Shown: positions 9,259 to 19,780 of the stretch, piece by piece
Numbering within the stretch: position 1 is the first letter of the stretch
Layout: every line of letters begins with the position of its first letter
Assembly (NCBI RefSeq): GCF_019237615.1
Contig: NZ_JAFAGT010000035.1
Coordinates: 1-53,830 of the forward strand
DNA: 53,830 bases
Direction: 5' to 3'
Source: Roseateles sp.
Lineage (GTDB): Bacteria; Pseudomonadota; Gammaproteobacteria; Burkholderiales; Burkholderiaceae_C
The notes under the pieces: model-generated
Seen by the model: only the letters and a program-made list of their open reading frames with translations
Told to the model about the DNA's origin: nothing
The model's database searches: none
Position numbers and translations under genes: made by a program

Positions 9259-10662
9259 TCATTGCTGCGTCGAAGGCGGCGGCAGCCGCCCGCCCAGGTT
9301 CTTGAGCAGCAGGCCGGCCGCCACGAGCTGGCGGTTGCGCAACGTCAGCACATTGCCCTCAGCCGACAGCGCCGAGGTCTGCGCGGCGCTGACGTTGAGG
9401 AAGCTGACCGTGCCGGCTCGGTACTGGTCCAGCACCAGCTCGAGGTTGCGCTGGGCCGCCTCGAAGGCGTCGTGCTGCAAGGCCAGCGAAACGCCGGACT
9501 CGGCAAACTGCACGAGGTTGTCCTCAACCTCCTGGAAGGCCGTCAGCACCGCCTGGCGGTAGTTCGCCGTCGCCACGTCGGCCGACGCGCGCGCCTGGTC
9601 GCTGGCGAGGCGGCGCTGGCCGCCATCGAAGAGGGGCTCAGCCACGGCTGCGCCCAGCGACCAGAGCAGGTTGGGCGCCGACACCAGCTTGGACCAGGAG
9701 GCGCCGCGGTAGCCGGCGCTGGCCGACAGCGTGACCGAGGGGAAGAAAGCCGCGTCGGCGATGCCGATCTGCGCGTAGGCCACCGTCTGGCGCGCCCGCG
9801 CGGCGGCGATGTCGGGACGCTGCGCAAGCAGCATGGACGGCACCAGCTCGGGAACCGGCGGCAGTTCGGGAAGCATGGCGCTGGGCGGCAGCTGGAACTG
9901 CCCCGGCAACTTGCCGAGCAGGAGGGCGATGCCATGCTCAAGCTGCGCCCGGGTCACGCGGGTGTCGCTGAGCTGGGACTGCACGCTGCGCAACTGGGTG
10001 CGCGCCTGCAGCACGTCGGTCTGCGCGACGACACCGCCGGCATAGCGCGCTTCGGTCAGGTCCAGCGCGCGCTGGTTGGCGGCGACGGTGCGCTCGAGCA
10101 GCGCCTGCTGGGCCTCGGCCACGCGCAGCGCGAGGTAGCTCTGCATCAGCGTGGCCTGAGCGGACAGGCGCAGCGCGGCCAGGTCGTCCCGGCTGGCCTG
10201 ATAGCTCGCGCCGGCCGCCTTGACGCCTTCGGAAAGCCGCCCCCAGAGGTCGATCTCCCAGGCCGCATTGGCAGTCAGCGAGTTGCTCGTCGACACGCCG
10301 CCCTGGACATTGCCGCTCTGGGGCGTCGCCGAGCGCGTGCTGCCGGCGCCGACGGACAGCGTCGGGAAGATGGCCGACTGACTGGCCTTCAGCACGGCCT
10401 GGGCCGAGGCGACCTGGGCCAGCGCCACGGCAAGGTTCTGGTTGCCGACGACAAGGTCGGCCTGCAGGCCGTCCAGCACCGGGTCCTTGAACATCGTCCA
10501 CCAGGCCTCGGGCACGGCCATCTGCGGTGCCACGCGCTGCCATTCGGCCGCCCCCTTGAAGCTCGCCGGTGGCGGCGCCTCGACGGGCGGGTGCTTTGCG
10601 GTGACGGCGCAGCCGGCCATCAGGAGGGCCAGGGCCAGTGGGGGGAGCATGGTCTTAGACAT
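9259..10662 (-). CDS. Outer-membrane efflux lipoprotein, NodT/OprM family (OpmB-like)
   Basis: Outer-membrane channel of an RND tripartite pump, 467 aa, a normal length. The signal peptide ends in a lipobox (LALLMAGC). It is followed by the family features [13 protein letters not shown] and two OEP repeats, with the second-half hallmarks [33 protein letters not shown] and the late [16 protein letters not shown]. It is the last gene of the operon and overlaps the upstream RND gene by 8 bp. Having an OpmB-type channel encoded next to two RND pumps matches the MuxABC-OpmB arrangement of Pseudomonas. Confidence 0.93.
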   Translation of the reverse strand: MSKTMLPPLALALLMAGCAVTAKHPPVEAPPPASFKGAAEWQRVAPQMAVPEAWWTMFKDPVLDGLQADLVVGNQNLAVALAQVASAQAVLKASQSAIFPTLSVGAGSTRSATPQSGNVQGGVSTSNSLTANAAWEIDLWGRLSEGVKAAGASYQASRDDLAALRLSAQATLMQSYLALRVAEAQQALLERTVAANQRALDLTEARYAGGVVAQTDVLQARTQLRSVQSQLSDTRVTRAQLEHGIALLLGKLPGQFQLPPSAMLPELPPVPELVPSMLLAQRPDIAAARARQTVAYAQIGIADAAFFPSVTLSASAGYRGASWSKLVSAPNLLWSLGAAVAEPLFDGGQRRLASDQARASADVATANYRQAVLTAFQEVEDNLVQFAESGVSLALQHDAFEAAQRNLELVLDQYRAGTVSFLNVSAAQTSALSAEGNVLTLRNRQLVAAGLLLKNLGGRLPPPSTQQ

Positions 10663-13600
10663 GGCTTCGGCTCGCGGTCTGGAGGACAGGGGCGCCGGCC
10701 GGCCCGGGCTTGGTGCGCTTGCGGCTGAGCCTGTCCATGCAGCAGAACACGACAGGGGTGGTGTAGAGCGTCAGCAACTGGCTCAGCAGCAGGCCGCCGA
10801 CGATGGAGATGCCCAGAGGCACGCGCAGCTCGGCGCCCTCGCCACGGCCCAGGGCCAGCGGCACGGCGCCGAAGACCGCGGCCACCGTCGTCATCAGGAT
10901 GGGTCGCAGCCGCAGCAGCGCCGCGCGGTAGATGGCAGCACCAGCGCTCAGGCGCCGGCCTCGCTCGGCAGCCGCGTGCTGGGCCGAGATGGCGAAGTCC
11001 AGCATCATGATGGCGTTCTTCTTCACGATGCCGATCAGCAGGATGACGCCGATCAGCGCAATGATGGTGAAGTCGGTCTTGAACAGCATAAGCGCCAGCA
11101 GCGCGCCGACGCCGGCCGACGGTAGCGTCGACAGGATGGTGATGGGGTGGATCAGGCTCTCGTAGAGCATGCCCAGCACCAGGTAGATCGTGACGATGGC
11201 CGCGAGGATAAGCAGCGGCTGCGACTTCAGTGAGGCCTGGAAGGCCTGGGCTGTGCCCTGGAAGCTGCCGCGCACCGAGACCGGCGCGCCGCTGCCGGCG
11301 ACCGCGTCGTTGATCGCGTCGACGGCCGTCGACAGCGACACGCCGGCCGCGAGGTTGAAGCTGATGGTGCTGGCCGGCGTGCCGCTTTGGTGGCTGACGG
11401 CCAGCGGCGTGGCCGTCGTCTCGACACGGGCCACGGTCGACAGCGGCACCTGCTGGCCGCCGCTGCTGGTAAGCATCAACCGGTCCAGCGTCTGCGGGCT
11501 CTGCAGCCATTCGGGCGCCAGCTCCAGCACGACGCGGTACTGATTCAGCGGGTTGTAGATGACGCCCACCTGGCGCTGGCCAAAGGCGTTGTTCAACGTG
11601 TTGTCCAGCGCGTTCATCGTCAGGCCCAGGCGGGCCAGCGCGTCGCGGTCGACGACGAGGGAGGTCTGCAAACCCTTGTCCTGCTGGTCCGTGTTGACGT
11701 CGGTGATCTCGGGCACCTGGGTCAGCGCGCCGCGGATGCGCGGCTCCCAGGTCCGCAGATCGGAAAGCTCGTCGGCCTGCAGCGTGTACTGCCAGGACGC
11801 GTTGGCCTGCCGGCCGCCGACGCGGATGTCCTGCACCGGCGCCAGGAACAGGTTGGCACCGGGCACCTTGGCGAGCTTGCCGCGCAGCCGGTTGATGACG
11901 TCATCCACGCTCTCCTTGCGCTCGCTGCGGGGCTTGAGGCTGATGAACATGTTGGCGCTGTTGCGCTGCCCGCCGCCGGTGAAGCCGGTCACGTTGGCCA
12001 CTGCCGGGTCGGTGCGCACGATGTCGTGGAAGGTGCGCAGCTTCAGCTGCATGGACTGGAAGGAGCTGGCCTGGTCGGCCTGCACGCCGCCAATCATCAG
12101 CCCGGTGTCCTGCTGCGGGAAGAAGCCCTTGGGGATGGTGGCGTATAGCGACACGTTCAGCGCGATGACGCCGGCCAGGGCCAGCAGCGCCAGAGGCTGG
12201 TGGCGCAGCGTCCAGCGCAGCGAGCGGCGGTAGCCGCGCATCAGGCCGACCTGGAGGCGGGTCAGGAAGCGGACCAGGCGCCCTGGCCGGCGCGCGGTGG
12301 CCTGCGGCTTGAGCAGCGTCGCGGCCATCATGGGCGTCGTCGTCAGCGACACCGCCATGGACACCAGGATGGCCACCGAAAGCACGACGGCAAACTCGCG
12401 GAACAGCCGCCCGACGATGCCTCCCATCGCCAGGATGGGGATGAAGACGGCGATCAGGCTCAGCGAGATCGAGACGACGGTGAAGCCGATTTCCTTGGCC
12501 CCCTTGAGCGCCGCCTCGCGGGGCGGCACGCCTCGCTCGATATGGCGCGAGATGTTCTCCAGCACGACGATGGCGTCGTCGACGACGAAGCCGGTGGCCA
12601 CCGTCATCGCCATCAGCGACAGGTTGTCGATGCTGTAGCCCAGCAGGTACATGACGCCGAAAGTGCCGGCCAGCGACACCGGCACGGCCACGGCCGGCAG
12701 CAGCGCCGCGCGAAAGCGCCGCAGGAACACGAAGACGACGACGATGACGAGGCCGAAGGCGATGACCAGCGTGCGCTGCACCTCCACGATGCTGCCGCGT
12801 ATGGTGGCCGTGCGGTCCATGACGACGCTCACGTCTATGGCCGGCGAGATGGACGCGCGCAGTTGCGGCAGCAGGCTGCGCACCGTGTCCACGGTCTTGA
12901 TGATGTTGGCGCCGGGCGCCTTGTTCATGATCAGCAGCACGGCCCGGCGGCCGTCCGCAAGCCCGTCGTTGCGCAGGTCCTGCACGCTGTCCTGCACGTC
13001 GGCCACGTCGCGCAGGTGCACTGCGGCGCCGTTGCGGTAGCTCAGCACCAGCGGCGCGTACTCGGCCGCGCGCTTGGCCTGATCGTTGGCGGTGATCTGC
13101 CAGTAGCGGTCCTCCGACTCCAGCTGGCCCTTGGGCCGGTTGGCGTTCGTCGCGACGACGGCTGCCCTCACCTGGTCCAGCGAGATGCCCTGCGAGGCCA
13201 GTTTGTTCGGGTCCAGCTCGATGCGCACGGCCGGCAGCGCGCCGCCGCCCACGGTCACCTGGCCCACGCCGTCCACCTGCGACAGCCGCTGCGCGAGCAC
13301 GGTAGAGGCGGCGTCATACATCTGGCCACGCGTCAGCGTGTCCGACGTCAGCGCGATGATCATGATGGGCGCATCGGCCGGGTTGACCTTGCGGTAGGTC
13401 GGGTTGCTGGGCAGGCCGCTGGGCAGCAGCGCGCGGGAGGCGTTGATGCCGGCCTGTACCTCGCGCGCCGCGGCGTCGATGTTGCGGCTGAGGTCGAACT
13501 GCAGCGTGATGCGGCTGCTGCCCAGCGACGACGACGAGGTGATCTCCGTGACGCCGGCGATGCTGCCCAGCGTTCGCTCCAGCGGCGTGGCGACGGTCGC

Positions 13601-13780
13601 GGCCATGGTGTCGGGGCTGGCGCCGGGCAGGGAGGCGCTGACCGAGATGGTCGGGAACTCCACCTGGGGCAGCGGCGCGATGGGCAGCAGCAGGTAGCCT
13701 ATGGCCCCCGCCAGCGCGATGCCGCAGGTGATCAGCGCCGTGCCTATGGGGCGCTCGATGAAGACGCGCGACAGGTTCAC
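10655..13780 (-). CDS. RND multidrug efflux permease, MuxC/MdtC type
   Basis: Inner-membrane proton-drug antiporter of 1041 aa with the 12-TM HAE1 layout: TM1 ([19 protein letters not shown]), a large periplasmic loop, and the TM4 proton-relay motif [14 protein letters not shown] with its Asp pair. MdtB/MdtC-type pumps work as heterotrimers with the paralogue encoded immediately upstream, overlapping by 4 bp. The N-terminus ([16 protein letters not shown]) resembles MdtC/MuxC more than MdtB/MuxB. Substrates cannot be inferred. Confidence 0.94.
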   Translation of the reverse strand: MNLSRVFIERPIGTALITCGIALAGAIGYLLLPIAPLPQVEFPTISVSASLPGASPDTMAATVATPLERTLGSIAGVTEITSSSSLGSSRITLQFDLSRNIDAAAREVQAGINASRALLPSGLPSNPTYRKVNPADAPIMIIALTSDTLTRGQMYDAASTVLAQRLSQVDGVGQVTVGGGALPAVRIELDPNKLASQGISLDQVRAAVVATNANRPKGQLESEDRYWQITANDQAKRAAEYAPLVLSYRNGAAVHLRDVADVQDSVQDLRNDGLADGRRAVLLIMNKAPGANIIKTVDTVRSLLPQLRASISPAIDVSVVMDRTATIRGSIVEVQRTLVIAFGLVIVVVFVFLRRFRAALLPAVAVPVSLAGTFGVMYLLGYSIDNLSLMAMTVATGFVVDDAIVVLENISRHIERGVPPREAALKGAKEIGFTVVSISLSLIAVFIPILAMGGIVGRLFREFAVVLSVAILVSMAVSLTTTPMMAATLLKPQATARRPGRLVRFLTRLQVGLMRGYRRSLRWTLRHQPLALLALAGVIALNVSLYATIPKGFFPQQDTGLMIGGVQADQASSFQSMQLKLRTFHDIVRTDPAVANVTGFTGGGQRNSANMFISLKPRSERKESVDDVINRLRGKLAKVPGANLFLAPVQDIRVGGRQANASWQYTLQADELSDLRTWEPRIRGALTQVPEITDVNTDQQDKGLQTSLVVDRDALARLGLTMNALDNTLNNAFGQRQVGVIYNPLNQYRVVLELAPEWLQSPQTLDRLMLTSSGGQQVPLSTVARVETTATPLAVSHQSGTPASTISFNLAAGVSLSTAVDAINDAVAGSGAPVSVRGSFQGTAQAFQASLKSQPLLILAAIVTIYLVLGMLYESLIHPITILSTLPSAGVGALLALMLFKTDFTIIALIGVILLIGIVKKNAIMMLDFAISAQHAAAERGRRLSAGAAIYRAALLRLRPILMTTVAAVFGAVPLALGRGEGAELRVPLGISIVGGLLLSQLLTLYTTPVVFCCMDRLSRKRTKPGPAGAPVLQTASRSHV

Positions 13781-16700
13781 GCCGCCACCTCCTCGCCCCG
13801 GCCGCCGCGCTTGAGCCGTGCCGCCAGCGCCGAGAAGCCGAGGTAGATGACCGGCGTCGTGAACAGGGTCAGCAGCTGGCTGACGATGAGCCCCCCCACC
13901 ATCACCACGCCCAGCGGATGGCGCAACTCGCTGCCAACGCCCGTGCCCAGCATCAGCGGCAGCGCACCCAGCAGGGCCGCCATCGTCGTCATCAGGATGG
14001 GCCGGAAGCGCAGCAGGCTGGCCTGGTGGATGGCGTCGCGCGGCTTCATCCCCAGGTCGCGCTCGGCCTCCAGCGCAAAGTCGATCATCATGATCGCGTT
14101 CTTCTTCACGATGCCGATCAGCAGCACGATGCCGATGATGGCGATGATGTCCAGGTCCAGCTTGAAGGCCAGCAGCGCCAGCAGCGCGCCCAGGCCGGCA
14201 GAGGGCAGCGTGGACAGGATGGTCAGCGGGTGGATGGTGCTCTCGTAGAGCACGCCCAGCACGATGTACATCGTCACGATGGCCGCGAGGATGAGCAACA
14301 GCGTGCTCGTGAGGGACGCCTGGAAGGCCAGCGCCGCGCCCTCGAAGCGCGTCTCCACGCTGAGCGGCAGCTGCAGCGCGTCGACCTCGGCCTTGATGGC
14401 CTTCACCGCCTCGCCCAGCGAGGCGCCCGGTGCGAGGTTGAAGGAGATCGTCGACGACGGGAACTGAGCCACATGGTTGACGACCAGCGGCGCCTGCTTC
14501 TCGACGAAGCGGGCGACGGAGCTGAGCGGCACCTGCGCGCCGTTGGCGCCGGGCACGTACAGGCGCCTGAGGCCGTCCAGGCCCACGCGGAAATCGGGCG
14601 CCACCTCCAGCACGACGCGGTACTGGTTGCTCTGCGTGAAGATGGTCGAGATCAGGCGCTGGCCGAAGGCGCTGTAGAGGGCGCTGTCGATGGCGGCAAC
14701 GGTGACGCCCAGGCGACCGGCCGCGTCGCGGTCGATGTCCACATAAGCCTGCAGACCCAGGTCCTGCTGGTCACTGGCGACATCGGCGATGGACTTGACG
14801 CCACGCAGATGCTCCAGCACGGCCGTGGTGGATCGGCTCAGCTCGGCGGCGTCGGGCGAGGACAGCGTGAACTGGTACTGCGTTTTGGCAATGCGATCCT
14901 CGATGGTCAGGTCCTGCACCGGCTGCAGATAGAGGGCGATGCCGGGCTCGTCAGCCGCCATGTCGCCGAGGCGGCGCGCCACCTCGGCCGCGCTCGCGCC
15001 GCGCCCCTCCTTGGGCTTGAGGGTGATCTGCAGCCGGCCCTGGTTCAGCGTCGTGTTGCCGCCGTCCACGCCGATGAAGGATGAAACGCTCTGCACGGCC
15101 GGGTCCTTCAGCACCCGCTCGGCCAGGCGCTGCTGGTGGTCCGCCATGGCGGCGAAGGACGTGGACTGCGCCGCCTCCGTGATGCCCTGCAGCTGGCCCG
15201 TGTCCTGCACCGGGAAGAAGCCCTTGGGCACCATCAGGTAGAGCACGCCGGTCAGCAGCAGCGTCGCGATGAAGACGAGCATCGTCGCGGCGGAGCGGTC
15301 CAGCACCCAGTCCAGCGCGCGGCCGTAGGCGGCAATGGTGTCGTCGAAAGCCCGGCCCACCCAGCGCCACAGCCGGCCATGGTCCTCGTCATGCTCATGC
15401 TTGAGCAGGCGTGCGCACATCATGGGCGTCAGCGTCAGCGACACGAAGGCCGAGATCAGGATGGACACGGCCAGCGTGATGGCGAACTCGTGGAACAGCC
15501 GGCCGACCACGTCGCCCATGAACAGCAGCGGGATCAGCACGGCAATCAGCGACACCGTCAGCGAGATGATGGTGAAGCCGATCTGCTGGGAGCCGGTCAG
15601 GGCCGCGTCATAGGCGCTGACGCCCTCGCCGCCCTCCTCCATATGCCGCGCGATGTTCTCGATCATGACGATGGCGTCGTCGACGACAAAGCCGGTCGAG
15701 ATCACCAGCGCCATCAGCGTCAGGTTGTTGATGGAGAAGCCCGCCAGGTACATCACACCGAAGGTGCCCACCAGCGACACCGGCACGGCCACCGCGGGGA
15801 TCAGCGTCGCCGGGAGGCTACGCAGGAACACGAAGATGACGCCGATGACGAGGGCGATGGCGAACAGCAGTTCGTGCTCTACGTCGCGCACCGAGGCGCG
15901 GATGGTGGTCGTGCGGTCGGACAGCACCCTCACGTCCAGCGAGGCTGGCAGGCTGGCCTGCAGCTGCGGCAGCACGGCCTGGACGCGGTCGACGGTGTCG
16001 ATGACATTGGCGCCGGGCTGGCGCTGCACGTTCAGGATGACGGCGGCGACGGACGGCTTGCCCGCCTGCCCCGCCCAGGCCGCCAGGCGCAGGTTCTCGG
16101 CGTCATCGACGAGCCGGGCCACGTCCTTGAGCCGCACCGGGTTGCCGTTCTTGTAGGCGATGACGAGGCCGGCGTACTCCGCCGCGCTGCGCAGTTGGTC
16201 GTTGGCGTCCACCGTGGACGCTCGCAGCGGCCCGTCGAAGCTGCCCTTGGACTGGTTGACGTTGGCGTTGCCTATGGCCGTGCGCACATCGTCGATGGAC
16301 ATGCCCAGCGCGGCCAGCGCGCCCGGGTCGGCCTGGATGCGCACGGCCGGCCGGCGCCCGCCCGCGATGCCCACCAGGCCCACGCCCGGCACCTGCGAGA
16401 TCTTCTGCGCCAGACGGCTCTCGACGAGGTCGTGCACGCGCGTGATCGGCAGCGTGGCCGACGACACTGCGATGGTCAGCACCGGCGCATCCGCCGGGTT
16501 GACCTTGCTGTAGACCGGCGGCATCGGCAGGTCAGTGGGGAGCAGGTTGCTGCCGGCGTTGATGGCCGCCTGCACCTCCTGCTCGGCCACGTCCAGCGAC
16601 AGGCTGAGGTCGAACCGCAGCGTGATAACCGAGGCGCCGCCCGAGCTGGTGGACGACATCTGCGCCAGGCCCGGCATCTGGCCGAACTGGCGCTCCAGCG

Positions 16701-16896
16701 GCGCGGTGACGGAGGAGGTCATCACGTCCGGGCTGGCGCCGGGGTAGAGGGTCGTGACCTGGATGGTCGGGTAGTCCACCTCGGGCAGGGCCGACACCGG
16801 CAGCAACCGGTAGGCCAGCGCACCGGCCAGCACGATGGCCAGCATCAGCAGCGAGGTCGCGACCGGCCGCGTGATGAACAGGCGTGACGGGTTCAT
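13777..16896 (-). CDS. RND multidrug efflux permease, MuxB/MdtB type
   Basis: RND permease of 1039 aa. TM1 ([18 protein letters not shown]), the conserved [13 protein letters not shown] segment, and the TM4 motif [14 protein letters not shown] with both Asp residues are intact. It is homologous to the downstream permease over its full length, as expected for the B and C subunits of a heteromeric pump. Starts 10 bp after the stop of the adaptor gene, so it is co-translated with it. Confidence 0.94.
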   Translation of the reverse strand: MNPSRLFITRPVATSLLMLAIVLAGALAYRLLPVSALPEVDYPTIQVTTLYPGASPDVMTSSVTAPLERQFGQMPGLAQMSSTSSGGASVITLRFDLSLSLDVAEQEVQAAINAGSNLLPTDLPMPPVYSKVNPADAPVLTIAVSSATLPITRVHDLVESRLAQKISQVPGVGLVGIAGGRRPAVRIQADPGALAALGMSIDDVRTAIGNANVNQSKGSFDGPLRASTVDANDQLRSAAEYAGLVIAYKNGNPVRLKDVARLVDDAENLRLAAWAGQAGKPSVAAVILNVQRQPGANVIDTVDRVQAVLPQLQASLPASLDVRVLSDRTTTIRASVRDVEHELLFAIALVIGVIFVFLRSLPATLIPAVAVPVSLVGTFGVMYLAGFSINNLTLMALVISTGFVVDDAIVMIENIARHMEEGGEGVSAYDAALTGSQQIGFTIISLTVSLIAVLIPLLFMGDVVGRLFHEFAITLAVSILISAFVSLTLTPMMCARLLKHEHDEDHGRLWRWVGRAFDDTIAAYGRALDWVLDRSAATMLVFIATLLLTGVLYLMVPKGFFPVQDTGQLQGITEAAQSTSFAAMADHQQRLAERVLKDPAVQSVSSFIGVDGGNTTLNQGRLQITLKPKEGRGASAAEVARRLGDMAADEPGIALYLQPVQDLTIEDRIAKTQYQFTLSSPDAAELSRSTTAVLEHLRGVKSIADVASDQQDLGLQAYVDIDRDAAGRLGVTVAAIDSALYSAFGQRLISTIFTQSNQYRVVLEVAPDFRVGLDGLRRLYVPGANGAQVPLSSVARFVEKQAPLVVNHVAQFPSSTISFNLAPGASLGEAVKAIKAEVDALQLPLSVETRFEGAALAFQASLTSTLLLILAAIVTMYIVLGVLYESTIHPLTILSTLPSAGLGALLALLAFKLDLDIIAIIGIVLLIGIVKKNAIMMIDFALEAERDLGMKPRDAIHQASLLRFRPILMTTMAALLGALPLMLGTGVGSELRHPLGVVMVGGLIVSQLLTLFTTPVIYLGFSALAARLKRGGRGEEVAA

Positions 16897-16906
16897 TGCC
16901 GCTGCC

Positions 16907-18343
16907 TCAGTTGGCGGGCGCTGAACCGGCGCCGGCAGCGCGGTGCTCCTGCAGCCAGGCGCGGCGGTCCTCCGGACTCATGGCCTTGAGCTTGTCGACC
17001 ATCTCGGGCGGCACACGGTCCAGCCAGCGAGGGCGGTCGCCGCCGGCCGCGTCGGTGCCACCAGACGCGGCGCTCGCGCCAGCGCTGGCAGCGCTGGCGG
17101 CGGCGCCATGGCTCCGGCCACGCCCGCCGGCACCCGACGCCCCCGCGGCCGGCACCTTGATGACCTCGGCCTTGCCGCCGTCGCGCAGGCGGTCGGCGCC
17201 GTCGGTGACGACCTGCTCGCCGGGCTTGAGATCACCCTGCACGGCCGTCCAGTCGCCGTCGACCGTCAGGATCTGCAGCTTGCGCAGCGCCACCTGGCCG
17301 TCGGCGACGACGTAGACGTAGACACCCGGGGCGCCGCGCTGCACCGCGGCGCTGGGCACGACGAGCACATCCTTCAGCCGGTCCAACTGCAGGCGCACGT
17401 TGACGAACTGGTTGGTGAACAAGCTGCCGTCCAGGTTGGGAAACAACGCCTTGACCTTGATCGTGCCCGTCGTCGCGTCGATGGCGTTGTCGGTGCTGGC
17501 GACACGCCCCGAAGCCAGCAACTGCTTGCGCTCGCGGTCCCAGGCCTGCACGGCCAGCGGCTGCTTGTCGGCCAGCTGCTGGCGGATGCGTGGCAGGCGC
17601 ACGTCCGGCACGGCGAAGACGACCGCGGCCGGCTGGGTCTGGGCGATGCTGAGCAGGCCGTTGACGTCGCTTGGCGTCACGTTGTTGCCGAGGTCGGCCT
17701 GCTTCAGGCCGGCCTGGCCGGCGATGGGCGCCGTCACGCGGGTGTAGGAGAGCTGCAGCTTCGCGTTGTCCACGGCGGCCTGATCGGACAGCAGCGTGGC
17801 CTCGAGCTGGCGCACCAGGGCCTCCTGGGTGTCGAGCTGCTGGCGCGGCGCGGCATCCTTGGCGACGAGATCCCTGTAGCGGACCAGGTCGGCGCGGGCG
17901 TTGTCCAGCTGAGCCCGGTCACGGGCCAACGTCGCCAGCGCCTGGTCGCGCGCGATCTCGTAGGGCTTGGGGTCGATCAGCGCCAGCACCTGGCCGGCCT
18001 TCACCGGCTGGCCCTCGTGGAAGTACAAGGCCTTGAGTTCGCCGCCAACCTTCGCCCGCACGACGGCCATGTTGTCCGAGGCGATGCTGCCGATGGCGTC
18101 GACGATGACGTTCATGTCGCGCCGCTGCACCGTGGCGACCGAGACCGGCTGCGACCCGCTGCGACCGAAACGCCCGCCGGTTGCCCGGCCCGCGTCCGAG
18201 GCGGCCGACGCGGCGCCGGCAGTCCTCTCGGCGGCGCTGGCGCCGCCCCGCCCCTTCCACCACCAGCCGGCGAGGGCCAGGCCGGCAACCACCACGGCGA
18301 TCAAGACCCAGATCCTGCTGCGCTTGGAATCCTTGTTCTGCAT
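16907..18343 (-). CDS. RND efflux periplasmic adaptor, MuxA/MdtA type
   Basis: Membrane-fusion protein of 478 aa that links the RND pump to the outer-membrane channel. It has a short cytoplasmic N-terminus, a membrane anchor ([19 protein letters not shown]), a barrel-sandwich half ([21 protein letters not shown]), a coiled coil (about residues 125-195) and [15 protein letters not shown]. The ATG at 18343 is chosen for its AGGAG 8 bp upstream. The C-terminal 90 residues are unusual: a low-complexity Ala/Gly/Ser linker, then a short helical segment ([17 protein letters not shown]). First gene of the four-gene operon; it diverges from pth with 82 bp between starts. Confidence 0.93.
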   Translation of the reverse strand: MQNKDSKRSRIWVLIAVVVAGLALAGWWWKGRGGASAAERTAGAASAASDAGRATGGRFGRSGSQPVSVATVQRRDMNVIVDAIGSIASDNMAVVRAKVGGELKALYFHEGQPVKAGQVLALIDPKPYEIARDQALATLARDRAQLDNARADLVRYRDLVAKDAAPRQQLDTQEALVRQLEATLLSDQAAVDNAKLQLSYTRVTAPIAGQAGLKQADLGNNVTPSDVNGLLSIAQTQPAAVVFAVPDVRLPRIRQQLADKQPLAVQAWDRERKQLLASGRVASTDNAIDATTGTIKVKALFPNLDGSLFTNQFVNVRLQLDRLKDVLVVPSAAVQRGAPGVYVYVVADGQVALRKLQILTVDGDWTAVQGDLKPGEQVVTDGADRLRDGGKAEVIKVPAAGASGAGGRGRSHGAAASAASAGASAASGGTDAAGGDRPRWLDRVPPEMVDKLKAMSPEDRRAWLQEHRAAGAGSAPAN

Positions 18344-18425
18344 TCGGTCCACTCCTGATGGCGGCCAAGTTTCCCGGCCGAATGTAGCTGCAGCGTTGCT
18401 GAGGCCCAAAGCTACGATCACACCC

Positions 18426-19058
18426 ATGATCAAGCTGATGGTGGGCCTGGGCAACCCCGGCGCCGAATATGAAGACACGCGCCACAACGCCGGTTTCTGG
18501 TGGATAGACGGCCTGGCCCGGGGGCTCAAGGCGAACCTCGCCCCGGACAAGGCCTATCACGGCCTCGTCGCCCGCGTGAACGGGGCGCCCGGCGCCAGCG
18601 GCCCGGTCTGGCTGCTGCAGCCCATGACCTACATGAACCTGTCCGGCAAGTCGGTCGCGGCGCTGGCGCGCTTCTTCAAGATCGCGCCGGAGGAGATCCT
18701 GGCGATCCATGACGAGCTGGACCTCCCCCCCGGCGAGATGAAGTTCAAGCGGGGCGGCGGCAACGGCGGCCACAACGGCCTGAAAGACATGCAGGCCCAG
18801 CTGGGCAGCGGCGAGTTCTGGCGGCTGCGCCTGGGCATAGGCCATCCTGGCCACAAGGCCGAGGTCGCGAACTACGTGCTGCGCAAGCCCCCGCTGGCCG
18901 AGCGCCAGGCGGTGGAGGACTGCATCCAGAAGAGCTATGGTGCCGTCGAACTGATGCTGAGCGGCCAGATGGACAAGGCCTTGGCCAAGATTCACGCCAG
19001 ACCGCCGCGGCCCAAGCCTCCCAAACCCCTGCCGCCGGTGGACACTCCAGCCTCATGA
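18426..19058 (+). CDS. pth: Peptidyl-tRNA hydrolase
   Basis: Recycles peptidyl-tRNA by cleaving the ester bond; 210 aa. The catalytic His is in TRHNAGF, with MVGLGNPG at the N-terminus, the peptide-binding [12 protein letters not shown], the catalytic Asp in [14 protein letters not shown], and [11 protein letters not shown]. The ATG at 18426 gives the family N-terminus. The C-terminus has a basic, Pro-rich tail ([15 protein letters not shown]). It overlaps the next gene by 4 bp. Confidence 0.97.
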   Translation: MIKLMVGLGNPGAEYEDTRHNAGFWWIDGLARGLKANLAPDKAYHGLVARVNGAPGASGPVWLLQPMTYMNLSGKSVAALARFFKIAPEEILAIHDELDLPPGEMKFKRGGGNGGHNGLKDMQAQLGSGEFWRLRLGIGHPGHKAEVANYVLRKPPLAERQAVEDCIQKSYGAVELMLSGQMDKALAKIHARPPRPKPPKPLPPVDTPAS

Positions 19059-19480
19059 AACACCTGCTGCTGGTCCTCGCCGTCCTCGGCTGCACCCTGC
19101 CTGCGCTGGCACAGACCCAGTCCCGCAGCGCCCAGGTCTTTCGATGCGGCCCGGACGGCCGCGACCTGCGCGACTCGCCCTGCCCGGATGGCAGCGGGGC
19201 CAGCAGCGTCAGTTTCGACCAGCCCAGCGGCGCCGACGTCCAGACCGCCCGCGAGCGGCACCTCGCCGACGCCAGGCAGGCCGCCGCCCTCGCGCAGGCG
19301 CGCCGTGCCAGCGAGGCCGAGGCCCGCCTCCCGCACGGCCACGCCGTAGGCCTGCAGGTGCTGCCGCCCCCAGCCCAGGCGGCCAGCGCCCCGCAGGTGG
19401 TGCACCTGAGGCCGCCCCATCCGACCTGGCCGCTCAGCAGGCCCCACAAGCCGCACGGGGCGGCCAGCGGCGGCCGATAG
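19055..19480 (+). CDS. Secreted DUF4124-like protein
   Basis: 141 aa with a signal peptide ([17 protein letters not shown]) and then a short motif ([19 protein letters not shown]) that resembles the DUF4124 pattern in which two Cys flank a small beta unit. The rest is Ala/Gln-rich helix and a Pro/His-rich tail. The function of DUF4124 proteins is unknown. The ATGA overlap with pth indicates translational coupling. It ends 11 bp before the cobalamin riboswitch and has no obvious link to B12. Confidence 0.72.
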   Translation: MKHLLLVLAVLGCTLPALAQTQSRSAQVFRCGPDGRDLRDSPCPDGSGASSVSFDQPSGADVQTARERHLADARQAAALAQARRASEAEARLPHGHAVGLQVLPPPAQAASAPQVVHLRPPHPTWPLSRPHKPHGAASGGR

Positions 19481-19491
19481 AATCCGCCCCG

Positions 19492-19690
19492 TTGGTGCTC
19501 GCGCCCGCCCTCACGGCGGCCGCAGTTCAACGGGAATCAGGAGGGGGAACCGCCACGCGGCCAACCTAACCTGAGCTGTCCCCGCAACGGTAAGTGGACG
19601 AGGCTCCCGCCTCAACGTTCGATCCACGACCACTGGCCTCACGGCTGGGAAGGTCTCGAATGCAGCGCCATCAGCCCGGATACCGGCCAA
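19492..19690 (+). promoter_or_regulatory. Cobalamin (AdoCbl) riboswitch
   Basis: About 200 nt between the DUF4124-like gene and btuB carry the aptamer core in order: the B12-box region TGTCCCCGCAACGGTAAGTG near 19577, the CCACTGG segment near 19629, CTGGGAAGG near 19645, and AGCCCGGATACCGGCCA ending at 19689. TTGG at 19492 and CCAA at 19687 can close the P1 helix. The aptamer is followed at once by an intrinsic terminator, so ligand binding should switch off the B12 uptake and synthesis operon. Confidence 0.95.
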
Positions 19691-19696
19691 CGACGG

Positions 19697-19728
19697 GGCC
19701 GCTGTGCAACCAGCCAGCGGCCGTTTTT
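19697..19728 (+). terminator. Intrinsic terminator of the cobalamin riboswitch (expression platform)
   Basis: GGCCGCTG (19697-19704) pairs perfectly with CAGCGGCC (19715-19722) over a 10-nt loop; after one G there are five T. It lies 7 nt past the aptamer and 52 bp before btuB. This position fits transcriptional attenuation: B12-bound aptamer, termination; free aptamer, read-through. Confidence 0.85.
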
Positions 19729-19780
19729 CAGCGGTGCTGCGGGGGTCAGCGCGGCTGAGTGTTCGTTCGCGTCTCATCTC

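Noticed and set aside
12200-16887. Long plus-strand open frames across the two RND permease genes
   Set aside because: Low-complexity His/Arg/Gln-rich translations, antisense to clear RND proteins.
10655-16896. Recent tandem duplication of RND genes
   Set aside because: The two proteins are of different B and C types that occur together in MdtABC/MuxABC operons; the duplication is ancient.
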